From contig OY998175.1 of NCBI GenBank assembly GCA_963921935.1, positions 149,659,309 to 149,723,308 on the forward strand: a DNA stretch of 64,000 nt, given 5' to 3'. The position numbers and the translations under genes were made by a program. Origin of the DNA: Galeruca laticollis. Taxonomy: Eukaryota > Arthropoda > Insecta > Coleoptera > Chrysomelidae. Shown here piece by piece: positions 1 through 11,122 of this stretch; the first letter of the stretch is position 1; each line of letters opens with the position of its first letter. The notes beneath the pieces were generated by a model. It did no database searches, was not told where the DNA came from, and saw only the letters and a program-made list of their open reading frames with translations.

Positions 1-619
1 CAAGGGCTTGAGGGGGAATGTTGAGACAAATAAATTGTCTTAGAAAATTTTAGATAGAATAATGCACCAAATAACAATAAATGATTTATAAAATATTAGA
101 TAAATTTGGCGAACACTGTAGAAATTTGAAAAGTAGCTAAGTAATTAATCAGAAGTTAGGTAAAGATTTTGGAATTGAAATGATATCAAAAGGGTACAGT
201 CATAAAGAAACATACTTTCACAAGCCATTGACCAAAGTCTAAAAGATTATTTTATTGATTGTAAATTATTTTATACATTACTTAGGATTGTAATTATAAG
301 AAGGTAGAGTAATTTACCCGAACATACAGAGTATGTTATAAAATTTATATTTGTCAAGTGCGGGTGACAAATGGTGACAATTGGAGGTTATAGAAAAAAG
401 TTAGTGATGAGTAAGGAGAAAGGATACTTGCTCTATGTCTAATGACTACTCTCTCATTATTTGCGGTAACCAAGAGATATAAATACAGGTGACTAAAAAT
501 AAATAAAATAGTGTCATTAAAAAAATTTGTAAAGAGCTGTCAAGAAGCCAAAAAGTTTTCTAAAAAAATAGAAAGAATAGAAAGAAACATTAAAATAAGG
601 AAAACTATTTATATTAGTA
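1..619 (+). other. AT-rich stretch; possible PPT and LTR start
   Basis: No gene is recognised. The first bases hold a purine run (GAGGGGGAA, about 9-17) directly followed by TGTTGAGACA. That is the arrangement expected of a polypurine tract next to a plus-strand 3' LTR, so the window may open at the end of an LTR element. I could not find the matching LTR partner starting at this base, so this is only suggestive. The rest, to about 620, is AT-rich. Confidence 0.25.
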
Positions 620-1957
620 TGCAATACTTTCGATACACACTGTATTATATGTATAATCAATAAATTTGAAAGATTCGGTATACAAATCAAATTTGACAAA
701 TTAATTTCTGATGACATTTATGTAGAATATATCTAATGATAGATAGATTATATTATGATTTGGAAAATATATTTGAAATTTTAAAATACAGATGTCTCTG
801 CTATCAGAACTACAATGGTAATAAAAGAATTCAAATCTCTCTTTGTTATAGGGAAACATAAATTAGTATTTTTTTTAAAAAAGGAATTTTTCGTAACCAC
901 AGGAGAAGAGATTTATTTATTTGAAATAAGATTAGGCAGTTGAATTTGAAACCCCCACGAGACAACATCGTAATAAGGGTTGTCTCAAATTTTTTGAGAA
1001 TTGAATAGAACTTGTATAACTATACAATCAGATCATAAAGCCATACATTATAAAGCCAGTGCGTGCTAATTCGTAGAAGAATTGTAACGTATCAAGTGTA
1101 AGTGGTTCCAGTTTCTAAATCGTATATTTAGAAAGTTTTGCAGAATTCTAAATACATTTAGAATACGTACGAGTTTTCCTGTCCTATTTGGTGAGTCCAC
1201 TCCAGTTTAAAATTATTTCTCGAGAATTAACAGGCCTTTTTAAATACATTTCGAAAATAGATGCATCTATATCATAATTTGAGCTAAACCAAATTAACGT
1301 TACACATATAAGATTTTACATCAAGTGAAAAAATTTTAATAGACAATTTGAACAGAAAATTGCGTTATTTGACATTGATACACGTCAAGTGTATATTAGA
1401 CGAGTTGAACTTTTGATTAAAAATTTTAATTAGTTGATTTCTAATATTAAGGTTGGTAGAAAATATTATCTTTGTTTCGTTTATAATATTTTTGGGAAAC
1501 AACAAATACTTTTGTAATTTTGTTATCTGATCGTATAATATATAATTTTGATTCCAACTCACCGTGGTATTCATTCAGTATCTATTTTCATCAAATTTAA
1601 CATTTTGCATGCTATAGAAATTTTGATCTAATCAGTGACATTTGCTTAATTTTCAGTGACGGTAAAATTGTAAATGTCATAAGGTAATTCAAGTGCCTTT
1701 ATTATATTGAATAAACAGTTACTCGAGATTCTGAAGAGTAATATTCGATTTGGATAATACTTGAAAATTATAAAATTTGAATTATTATTATTTAAAATTT
1801 TTTGATCCCACCCTGAGACAAGAGTGATTAAGTCGATTGTGAATTAATTCATCTTTCAAAATACAGAAATTAATATTTATCTTAGCCGGGCATTGTTTGA
1901 CAACCACTGTCAAAAGTAAACTAGGTTACATACGCTGCTAAAAGTGTGTGTGCAATA
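620..1957 (+). repeat. Gypsy-type LTR copy, plus orientation
   Basis: This stretch matches the reverse complement of 7111-8445 in blocks of roughly 75-85% identity by eye: the CAATACTTT block near 622, AATTTCTGATGACATTTA near 702, the GGTGAGTC block near 1190, ACCCTGAGACAAGAGTGATT near 1810 and ATACGCTGCTAAAA near 1929. It ends just before TTGGCGC (about 1958), the usual start of a tRNA primer-binding site downstream of a 5' LTR. Only a few dozen bases of internal sequence follow before the (TA)n tract and the PLE, so it is a 5'-LTR fragment or a solo LTR. It faces its relative at 7111-8445, and the two are too diverged to be one integration's LTR pair. Confidence 0.55.
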
Positions 1958-2068
1958 TTGGCGCTACAATCACAAATTGTGAAAATGTCGACGAATAATA
2001 TTGTATATTGTTATATTCATATATCAATTACTATTTAAACTATAACATAACGATATAGATATATAATA

Positions 2069-2073
<5 letters not shown>

Positions 2074-2109
<36 letters not shown>
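2074..2109. repeat. (TA)n microsatellite
   Basis: A nearly pure TA tract immediately outside the left end of the Penelope-like element. A similar tract flanks the right end at 4616-4651. Confidence 0.9.
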
Positions 2110-2112
<3 letters not shown>

Positions 2113-2545
2113 TTTTTTTCATTTTTCGTGGGCATCAGGTTAATAGTAAACACAGTATCAGTTTATGTTTTAATTTGACGTTTCGCTCCTTCAATTTGGA
2201 GCATTTTCAAAAACTTCACATATCGATGTTTTACAATAAAATGAACAAGTTTAAACGATTAAAATTGAATGTAGACATACAGGCGATAAAAACTGGTAGT
2301 TAATAAAATAATTTCAAAAACAAATAAAATCGAAAGTACATGCTTCAGAAACAATTCATTTACAGTATACAGGGGACAGTCAAATGGTTGATGTTATTAT
2401 TATAATAAATTATAATATATCTGGCTTAGATTTTTGATATCTTGTTTATCGTTTACTACATTGTTCTCCTTTTTTATATGTATCATTTCTTTTATTGTTA
2501 GTTTTTTGTAATTAGAGTCTTGGTTTATTATTTTAGTATTATTTT
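2110..2545 (-). repeat. Inverted PLE terminal repeat (pLTR copy)
   Basis: This is nearly the exact reverse complement of 4155-4592, including the last ~45 codons of the PLE coding region as well as its 3' non-coding part. Homology ends near 2540, where the sequence becomes T-rich before the reverse-transcriptase reading frame opens. Such an inverted, 5'-truncated extra copy in front of the body is a known arrangement of Penelope-like elements. Confidence 0.85.
2172..2216 (-). ncRNA. Hammerhead-like motif, U3/A8 core (inverted copy)
   Basis: On the minus strand this reads as the same fold as 4480-4523, because it lies in the inverted terminal repeat: core UUGAAAA, GCUCC/GGAGC hairpin, GAA, ACGU, C. 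See that entry for the structure. Confidence 0.45.
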
Positions 2546-2623
2546 TAATAAAATGTTTGGTTTTTTTTATTTTTTTTGTAAATCTTTCTGTATTTTATTG
2601 TTGGTTCTACCTTTGTAATGACG

Positions 2624-4295
2624 GAGTTTAGTTATTAAAAATAACCCTCAAATCACGGTACTACAACCTGACAAAAGTAATAAAACTGTCATAATGAACA
2701 CTACAGATTATGACACAAAAATAAATGAAATATTAAATAATACAAATGTATATAAAAAAATAAAATCTGATCAAACAAAGTCGTTTCAAGAAAAAAATAA
2801 TAAATTTGTTAAAAAACTTTTGGATAATCATTCAATTGATGCAACGGAGGCTAAGCAATTACAAACACATAACGCCATACCACCAAGAATTTACGGTTTA
2901 CCTAAATTACATAAACCTAACATACCATTACGGCCAATAGTTTCTTACGTGCAATCCCCCTTTTACAAACTGTCTAAATATTTATCAAACTGTCTCACAC
3001 AAATAATCAACAAGAATGAATTCTACGTAAAAGATTCGTTTACACTTAAACATTTTTTAGACACTGTTGAAATACCAAACAATTATAGCATTATTTCTCT
3101 AGACGTAGTCTCAATGTATACCAACATTCCTAACGAACTAATAACCCATATATTAAAACATAAATGGAGATTATTAAAAGAACACACAACTCTCACATAT
3201 GAAGAATTCATAGAAGGAATAATGCTAATCCAAAACAATAATTTTTTTCAATATAAAAAAGATTTTTTTAAACAACTCAACGGGTGCACTATGGGTTCAC
3301 CAATTTCATCAACCCTCGCACAAATTGTAATGGAATATCTAGAAGAAAATGTCCTAAACCAAATAAATTGCAATATATTATTTTTTAAAAGATACGTTGA
3401 TGATTGCTTAGCTGCCGTTCCATCCAATGAAATAAATCATATATTGGCTGCTTTCAATGGTTTTAATCCTAAGCTTCAATTCACAATAGAAACAGAACAA
3501 AACAATGCCATAAATTTTCTGGACATGACACTTATTAAAACTAGAGAAAATAAAATTACAACAAAACATTTTTTTAAAGAAACATCATCCGGTCGCTACT
3601 TGAATTACCACTCCCACCATCCTAATTCCCAAAAAAATAGCGTAATCATAGGATTAGTAGATAGAGCAATCACACTTACATCACCTGAATATCGTCCAGA
3701 GATTTTATATCAAACCAAAACTATATTACAAAACAATCACTATCCATCCAAACATATTGACAAAATTATTAAACAACGTACACATAAATATTACAATAAT
3801 CTATTCCAATCAACACAAACCAATACACTACCCCCTCATACATACATCGCAATGCCATACACAAATCAACTATCAGAAAGACTAAATTATATATTATCTA
3901 AACACAACATAAAAGTTTGTCATAGGGCACAAAACACTCTATCACCATTGTTTTCCAAATTAAAAAGTCAAATAAACGCGTCAAAAAAATCTAACGTCAT
4001 ATACTCAATACCATGTTTAGACTGCCCCAAAAAATATATAGGTATGACAACCCAACACCTTGAAAATAGACTCAATGGCCATAAATATACAAAAAACGCC
4101 TCCACTGCACTTCATAAACATGAGAAAAATGAAAAACATAAATTTGACTTTAATAATACTAAAATAATAAACCAAGACTCTAATTACAAAAAACTAACAA
4201 TAAAAGAAATGATACATATAAAAAAGGAGAACAATGTAGTAAACGATAAACAAGATATCAAAAATCTAAGCCAGATATATTATAATTTATTATAA
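2624..4295 (+). CDS. Penelope-like element RT plus GIY-YIG endonuclease (5' truncated)
   Basis: This encodes the reverse transcriptase and endonuclease that copy and insert a Penelope-like element. The open frame begins near 2624, ahead of the first ATG (2694), and already shows the PLE N-terminal motif (QPDKSNKTVI). The 533 residues after the ATG contain the RT motifs in order: YGLPKLHK (about residue 67), ISLDVVSMYTNIP (motif A, about 133), MGSPISSTLAQIV (about 201) and RYVDDCLA (catalytic YVDD, about 233). Near residues 437-470 follows a GIY-YIG nuclease domain with YSIPC, KKYIGMT and NRLNGH. The frame is fully open and looks recent. It is shorter than complete PLE proteins because the N-terminus is replaced by the inverted repeat at 2110-2545. 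No host function. Confidence 0.93.
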
Positions 4296-4592
4296 TAATA
4301 ACATCAATCATTTGACTGTCCCCTGTATACTGTAAATGAATTGTTTCTGAAGCATGTACTTTCGATTTTATTTGTTTTTGAAATTATTTTATTAACTACC
4401 AGTTTTTATCGCCTGTATGTCTACATTCAATTTTAATCGTTTAAACTTGTTCATTTTATTGTAAAACATCGATATGTGAAGTTTTTGAAAATGCTCCAAA
4501 TTGAAGGAGCGAAACGTCAAATTAAAACATAAACTGATACTGTGTTTACTATTAACCTGATGCCCACGAAAAATGAAAAAAAATTTATATAT
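4296..4592 (+). repeat. PLE 3' terminal repeat (pLTR)
   Basis: The 3' non-coding end of the PLE, matching 2110-2400 in inverted orientation nearly base for base. It ends at TGATGCCCACG near 4560-4570 plus an A-rich run, then abuts a second (TA)n tract. It carries the hammerhead-like motif listed separately. Confidence 0.85.
4480..4523 (+). ncRNA. Hammerhead-like motif in PLE pLTR, U3/A8 core
   Basis: Visible parts: stem I strands 4480-4484 and 4519-4523 (5 pairs including one G-U); core 4485-4491 reading UUGAAAA where the consensus is CUGANGA; one extra U; stem II GCUCC (4493-4497) with GGAGC (4506-4510); GAA (4511-4513); self-complementary ACGU as stem III; then C (4518) at the usual cleavage position. 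PLEs are known to carry hammerhead motifs, many with minimal stem III that would act as dimers. The core differs from consensus at positions 3 and 8 together (C-to-U, G-to-A), which keeps their Watson-Crick pair. Activity is not shown. Confidence 0.5.
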
Positions 4593-4614
4593 AAAGGTTA
4601 AAGAAAATCAAATA

Positions 4615-4615
<1 letters not shown>

Positions 4616-4651
<36 letters not shown>
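4616..4651. repeat. (TA)n microsatellite
   Basis: A TA tract between the right end of the PLE and a diverged second PLE terminal repeat. Confidence 0.9.
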
Positions 4652-4655
<4 letters not shown>

Positions 4656-4870
4656 AATTATTTGTTTTTCTTTAACCTTATATATAATTTTATTTCCATT
4701 TTTCTTGGCCATCAGGTTATAAACGTAAATTCTGTATCAATTCATGTTTTTATTGACGTTTCGCTCTCTAATTCGGAGCATTTTCAAAAATTTAATACAT
4801 TGATGCTTAGCAATAAATTGAAAACAATCCATATCCATATTTTTCTTCAAGCAACCCTCGGTTCCTTCGA
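4652..4870 (-). repeat. Diverged PLE terminal repeat
   Basis: Resembles 2110-2230 with many substitutions: CATCAGGTTA, GACGTTTCGCTC and GGAGCATTTTCAAAA occur in the same order and spacing. It has the same orientation as the left inverted repeat. It holds another hammerhead-like motif. It also marks the left end of the gag-bearing element's preserved interior. Confidence 0.7.
4751..4791 (-). ncRNA. Hammerhead-like motif, U3/A8 core (second PLE copy)
   Basis: Minus strand: core UUGAAAA, extra U, GCUC...GAGC hairpin with a changed loop, GAA, ACGU, C, then AAUA. Loop and stem positions have diverged from 4480-4523, yet the U3/A8 core, GAA and the ACGU-C block are unchanged, which suggests selection or recent common descent. 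Confidence 0.45.
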
Positions 4871-5796
4871 CATTATTCTCTCATAAATTTTTCATAATTC
4901 ATTTATAAATTCATAATATTCTTCATTACAATCTGTCCAATTACCATTCCTTTTCACATATTCTATTTTTTCTATCTGACGCACATAATTATTTGCCATT
5001 TTCATTTCTCTTTCAATCAATCCTCCATATTTCAGTATCAAATTCTTCACTTTCTCTTCATATTTCTTATTTCCACTCACTAAATCCAATTCTTCCATAA
5101 TTTCACTGCTTTTATATTCCATAATTTCTTATTATCCTCTTCAATTGCCAATACTTCCATATTTACCTCCTTAAATTCAATTCTTTCACCATTTAATTCT
5201 ATCTATCTTTTCAAAATCAATTCTTCTCTCATATTTCATTAATTTATCTTTAACTATGTCTGTTTCTAAATTATTTACCAACAATAATTGCATCTCAACC
5301 TCTTTTCCATTTTTTAATTCAATCTTTTTTATTATAAATCTGCTTACTTCACATAACTTCTTTCCATTTTCTCCTATTAATGTAATTATTTCCTCCTGTC
5401 CATCTATTTTGTCGCCTAATTTCATTTCTATTTTCATTATCATTTCTTCTATCCAAGTTTCTAAAATCTCTTATATTCTTAAAATACTTGTCATCAATTT
5501 TATCTCCATTTCCATATATTCGTTTTTTATTTCTTTAACTTCTATTTTCATTTCCATAATTCATATTGATATGTCTCTCATTTCTTCTATTATCAAACCC
5601 TTTTTATATAATTTCTATTTACATATGTTTGTTAATTATTTGTTAATCATAAACTTTTTATTTACACATCGTTTTTATATCCCTTCCCCTCCATGTACTA
5701 TTCCTTATTCGTCTTCTAGATTCCGTTCCTATACTCCTGTCATATAATTCAATTTTATTTTCTTTGCCGGTCATTTTCTTCTCTTAGTGTTTGATT
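4871..5796 (-). other. Decayed interior of a gypsy-type element, 3' of gag
   Basis: On the minus strand this lies downstream of the gag-like gene. It holds two short frames (5443-5186, beginning MIMKIEMKLGDK, and 5122-4892, beginning MEYKSSEIMEE), both lysine- and glutamate-rich. I recognise no protease, reverse transcriptase or integrase motif. These may be remains of the gag C-terminus or simple AT-rich open frames. No 3' LTR of the element is seen before the PLE repeat at 4652-4870, so the element is truncated here. Confidence 0.4.
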
Positions 5797-7010
5797 CTAA
5801 TTCCGTTTCCTACATTTTTTTAAATTTTCCACAATGTCCTCTTTAAAATAATTGTGCCATATCTCATTATATTCATCATATATTCTTGTTTTTGTATTTT
5901 TTTTCCAGAAGTGCATTAAAATTTGTGTTTCAAAATTTTCCATATCATTGGTTCTACTTTTCATTATTTTCTTCTCCATAATACTCTCACTTCTTTCCAT
6001 TTCATTTTTAATTATCTCATTAAATATTCTTGGATCAATTATCTTCATATTTCTGTCAAGTTTTACTCTTATTTCGACAATTTCTGTATAAATTATTGGT
6101 CCTTCATTTTGTTTCGTGGTTTCTTCTGTTTCTTCCATAGTTTTTTCTAATATTTTGTTCATTTCCTCTAATTCCCAATTAAATTGCCTCCCCCTATTAT
6201 TATTATTATTTCTTTTACCATACGTGACGATTTGTTTTACTATATTAACATCTAAGTTTTTCATTTTCCAATAAATATTTTTTCCATTTTTTTTATTTTG
6301 TTTATTTAGTTCTGTTTGAATTGCTCTAGATACATTTTTTTCCAAGCATCTATCTAATTCTTGAACTTCTCCTATCTGTTTTTCAAATTCTTCCATTTTA
6401 ACTCCATTTTCTTGCATATCTATTTTCAAATTCTTATTTTGTTCTCTCATATCTACTTTCTTCTCGGCAATTTGTTTTCTGAATTGATCGTTTTCATCTC
6501 TAATTTTCTTAATTTCATTAAAGGTTTCCATGTTTACTTCTTCTATTTTCTTTTCCAGCCTGTTCATGTTTCCAGCGATATTATTCATATCCCCCTTAAT
6601 CTCTTCCCTCATTGTATCAATCTTTCCATTCATGTTGTTCATATTCTCATCTTGTTTGTCCATTTTTCCATTCATATTATTCATATTCTCATTTTGTTTG
6701 TCCATTTTTCGATTTAAATTTCTACTCATGTTATTCATATCTCCCCTCATGTTGTCTATTTTCCAAATAATTGTCGCATCATTTCCATCATCGGATGATC
6801 TTGATTTGTTCTTCCTTGCACTTCCTGTATCCTATACTCCTGTTCTTCTGCTTCATCTCCCGTCAAAACTTCTTCTGATTCTTCCCTTTCTTGTTCCAAG
6901 TACTGCACCTGAAAATCTCCTCTTCCATGAATCCTTTCTTCCCTTTCTTCGTCAGATCCACTTTCAACTCCTACCTGTTTACCATCTCTTAATGTCATTC
7001 TTCTCTCCAT
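5797..7010 (-). pseudogene. Coiled-coil gag-like protein of an LTR element (frameshifted)
   Basis: Minus strand. The gene starts at 7010 (MERRMTLRDGKQVG), runs to about 6756, then shifts frame and continues from about 6750 to 5797. The N-terminus is acidic. The middle is a long coiled coil built from an imperfect repeat of GKMDKQ-N-MNNMN type; the C-terminus contains NMENFETQILMHFW. All three parts match the intact gene at 46816-48111 (MAKRMTLRDGRQVG; repeats of GKMDNMEKNM type; NMEELETQILIDSW), which also sits just inside an LTR. By position and homology it is the gag-like protein of the same LTR family. I see no capsid homology region or zinc knuckle. Confidence 0.7.
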
Positions 7011-7089
7011 TTTACTTTTATTTTAAATATTACTAAAGTTGCTAAAATTTTCTTAATCTTTTAATTATTCGCGTCTTCTTATTATTCGT

Positions 7090-7109
7090 GCCCCGTGTTG
7101 TTGGTGCCA
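7090..7109 (-). other. Degenerate primer-binding site
   Basis: Minus strand reads TGGCACCAACAACACGGGGC directly next to the LTR end. It resembles the tRNA-Lys type site TGGCGCCCAACGTGGGGC seen intact at 48161-48178, with substitutions and two added bases. Confidence 0.55.
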
Positions 7110-7110
7110 A

Positions 7111-8445
7111 AATTATACACACGGCTTTAGTAGCGTATGATATTTATTTTAATCTGACAGTTGTTGTCAAAAAATTCCCGCCTATCAAAATTGTAATTTA
7201 TTGAAAGATAAATCTAATGTAAAATATTCGAATCACTCTTATCTCAGGGTTGGTTCAATGCGCCATAAAAATAGAAATTTTTATAAGATTTCAAAGTATT
7301 GTCCAAATTAAATATTGATTATCAATTTTGTTGTAATTGATCTACCTAGAAATATAATGTGACTGTTTGTTCAAGATTATAAAGGCTATTCAATTTCTTT
7401 CTGACATTCAATATATTTCAATAAACATTCTGTCACCAATAATCCACAAATGTCACTGTCACAAATGAATTTTTTTATCAAATTAAGTAAATTTAATTTC
7501 TATAAACTGTTCAAATCTATTACAAAACTATATCTAAAGTAAGTCGAATTCAAAAGTTAATATACAGTTACTAAATCTCACACAAAATAAACAAATACTA
7601 GTTTTCCTTTTTTTTATCGAATAACAGAAATCTTATCTATAATGGATACAAATTAAATTAGTTACGAACTAAATTGATAAATTTCTCGAATTGTCCAAAT
7701 GATTTTCGAATTGTCACTTTTAATTCGCGAATGTCAAATACCCATTCACAGTCCCAACTTCTTTTAACATACTTTTCCAATATAATTGTTCAATATTAAA
7801 TTTCTGTATTTATTCTGAATCAAAAATTTGGCAATCCATTATTTAGATGCATCTATTGTCAATTTTGATTAAGGCCTGATATTTTTCGTCGAAATAATGC
7901 ATTATTTCAAATTATCATTAACCTGGAACAGACTCACCAAATCTGGACTCCTCCAAATTCGTACATTTCTAAATCTAATTTAGAATTCAGGATCGTTCAC
8001 TTTTCCGAATTGATGACTAAATTTTTCAATAGAAAAACACGCACAGAATTTACAATTATGGGCACCGGATAACAATTTCTATTATTAATTATTATACTAT
8101 TCAACTAACTATTACTTGGCGAAATTTTGGAGAACTATCAAATTACATGTTCTCCGTTCGAGATCTCAAATTAAACTCACTATTTTTTATCAAATAAATA
8201 ACCACATTACACTGTGGTTTACACACTTTCTTCTTTTAAAAAAAACTCTATTTGTTTTTTTCCCGCAACAAAGATTTGGAACGGTTTTATTATCTAAATA
8301 CCTTATTTCTGTTTTCTTTAACCTTCAATATCTTTTTCAACTGTGACATGTAAATGTCATCAGAAATTAAATAATGTGCCAAATCTTACATATACAGTGT
8401 TTTTCAACCATATTGATTTTATAGACAATACAGGGTTTGCCCAAA
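7111..8445 (-). repeat. 5' LTR of the gag-bearing element (minus orientation)
   Basis: The reverse complement aligns with 620-1957. Its inner end abuts the degenerate primer-binding site and then the gag-like gene, so it is the 5' LTR of the minus-strand element. The outer end is placed where similarity to the left copy stops (CAATACTTTT block near 8440). No second LTR in this orientation is present in the window. Confidence 0.6.
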
Positions 8446-10291
8446 AGTATTGAAAAAAAATTGAATGAAATTCTTTAAAATTTCAAATAATAGAACTGTA
8501 TTAATATATATATATATTTACATATATTTTGGAATAAAATATACTTTAATTTTATTCACAGTATACAATTTTAGAAGGTATGTATCCATGTTTATCTTTC
8601 ATTTAGTAACATATTCCGGTAATTAAAAGAACTGGTCCATCACTCCTCGAATTACCCTATCATGCGTTTACCATATCCCATCAATATTGATAATAGATCG
8701 ATTTTCACTACTGTACTTCCTTATGTATGGCCTTTTTTTTAATTAGTAGAAGATTTTTGCTTCTTTTCGGCCTGTATAGGACGCCAAATCGTAAAATACA
8801 CCACTGTGTGTACGTTGAAATTAGGGTGATTTTGCCATCATACGTGTATTACGTGCAAGTTTATAATTATTAAGAGTATTCCATGTGTGTCGTGTTTATT
8901 GATGTAACATTTATGTGTAATTCATCATGTTTCATTCTGAATTAATATTCAGATGACAAAATGAGTTTTTTGTGATCGGTCAAGCCGATAGTATTGATTT
9001 TGTGACAATTACCTATAGCAACTTTATTAATCATTATGAATGTATCGGAGTAAATTGAACACAATCGATATTAATGTAATGCTGATATATGTTTTTAAAT
9101 TACAAAAAAATAGGTTTAATGTAAAAATGCTACTAATATTAATTTGATCAAAATAAAAATGTATGTAGTAGCTTGTCTTCTACTATACAAACAAACTCTT
9201 ATCGACGTCAGTCACATTATTGATTTTTCAAAACATTTTTTGAATTTAACCGATGAAACTGAATCCATTAAAATAAATGGTGTCTTCTATTCAAAGTAGT
9301 TTACTACCTAATAAAACTTATTCATCATTAGAACTGATTAAAAGATGGAGATTAGATATTCATAAACGGGGTACGGGGTTAATTCATTGTTTCTCACATT
9401 GAACAGGACCGGTTTCCATACTTACACAAGTAAATATGAATTTGGAGTCTAAGTTATGTATACTTTCATCTTAAACTTTGATTTTGTAACTACCAGAATG
9501 AAGTATCAAATTCTAAGGAAATACTGAGATGATATGTTCAATAATAAAATATTATGGATTACAAAATATCTCTAGATTACAATAACCATATAACAAACTA
9601 ACTAAATTTTCTTTAGAAACATTCAGTCATAAAATGAACAAGAAACGTTCAGATAGTATGTCGAAATAGACTATAAAAATACAAATTCAATTTGATTAGC
9701 TCAGACTATCAAAAGTATAATGTATAGAAAAGTAAAATTCTTTTTGTGAAGCCTAATTTGATCTATAAACTTAAAGTATAATGAGATAGTTCAACTAGAT
9801 CACAAAAGTTAATGTGATAAATTTTAAATATAAGAGATATTTGTCAGACACATAAAAATTAAAAGGCAGTCATGTTTCTGTCTATAGATTTGTCCGGAAA
9901 TTGAATAATTTACTTTAAAAGCTTCAAGAAAAGATGAAAATCTTTAGTTAAAAATCTGTAGAAATGTTTTATAGAAATATATTTGGTTTTATTTAGTTTT
10001 AATAGGAATTTTATCCAAATGAAAATATGGCATTTCAATATTTTCATTCAGTTTCCATTTCAAAGGAAAATTTTAATAATTACATTAGATCATTTACAAC
10101 AAACATTTGATAATGATGAAAGCAAGCTTATGTGTGGAACATAATTTAAAAAATTGTACAACTTGTAAACTAGAATGAGTAGTTGAGTGTCTCGAAATAT
10201 GTGAATGGTGAATTTCTCAGTAACGGTCTAAAGGTAACTGTGAGATTTGGACCAAATGTGAAAATAAATATGGAGAACATGAATATGTGAC
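8446..10291. other. AT-rich intergenic stretch
   Basis: No convincing reading frame, RNA gene or transposon end is recognised. It includes a short TA tract near 8502-8516. Confidence 0.6.
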
Positions 10292-10907
10292 CACCCACTA
10301 TGCAAATAAATATTACAGTTATGTTAATTCAACATCACATTTTGATAATGTTATTCCTTTTTTCCCTCTTGTTTTCATCACATGCACATCTATACAACCG
10401 CTTATGCCCAGCTTGTGGCTGTTAACTTTTGTGATGTTTCAACTTAACTTCTCAGCGATGTTAAAGTGCTGCCATTTTACATTACTGAGATGTTACTAGA
10501 ACTTCCTCAAAAGGAAGTATTTATAACGAACTAAAAACAACATTTCTGTTACATTCTGAAATGCCTTTTAACATCTTGTCGATGTTAATGCAATGTCTAA
10601 AAAATAACATCTTATTAATGATCTAAATGAGATATTTGAAAAACAATACAGTGTATTCTCTTAGATGTTGTATGGACATTACTTAAACCTCTAAATAATA
10701 TACCTCAAACATTCTGTGCCTAATCAGCAAATACAGGGTGAACAACTAAGAACGCCGGCTGTCGGCCATATTTCAAAAAATAGTCATGGTTCAACTTTAA
10801 AAAAATACCTTCAGGGAAATGACCCGGAAAAATAGCTGGAAAATATTTTGGAGTTCCTAAAATATCTGCTATGGGGGGAATGAACACTTAAAATAGTATA
10901 TTCTATA

Positions 10908-11014
10908 ACAAGGGTGGAATAAGCAAAATTCTACACGAGTAGAAATATTTGTTTCTCGAGCCGTGGGCGAGGGAAACGGTTCTACGAGTGTAGAATTTTA
11001 AATTCCACCCTTGT
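10908..11014. repeat. Crypton terminal hairpin
   Basis: ACAAGGGTGGAAT (10908-10920) pairs with ATTCCACCCTTGT (11002-11014). AAAATTCTACAC...TAGAA pairs with TTCTAC...GTAGAATTTT with two mismatches. The loop contains a further GTTTCTCG/CGAGGGAAAC partial stem. It may be a recombinase recognition structure or a fold at the transcript end. Confidence 0.65.
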
Positions 11015-11122
11015 TTTAGACTATACTTTTTCTACGACTATCAAATAGAAAACAAACAACAAACGAACAAATATAACTTTATTAATAATTAAAAATTGAA
11101 AATATCTGCTTATATTAGTTTT

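Noticed and set aside
5256..7036. Plus-strand hydrophobic frames (5256-5747, 6361-6717, 6530-7036) as membrane proteins
   Set aside because: They are antisense shadows of the Lys/Glu-rich coiled-coil gag gene; T-rich complements translate as Phe/Ile/Leu.
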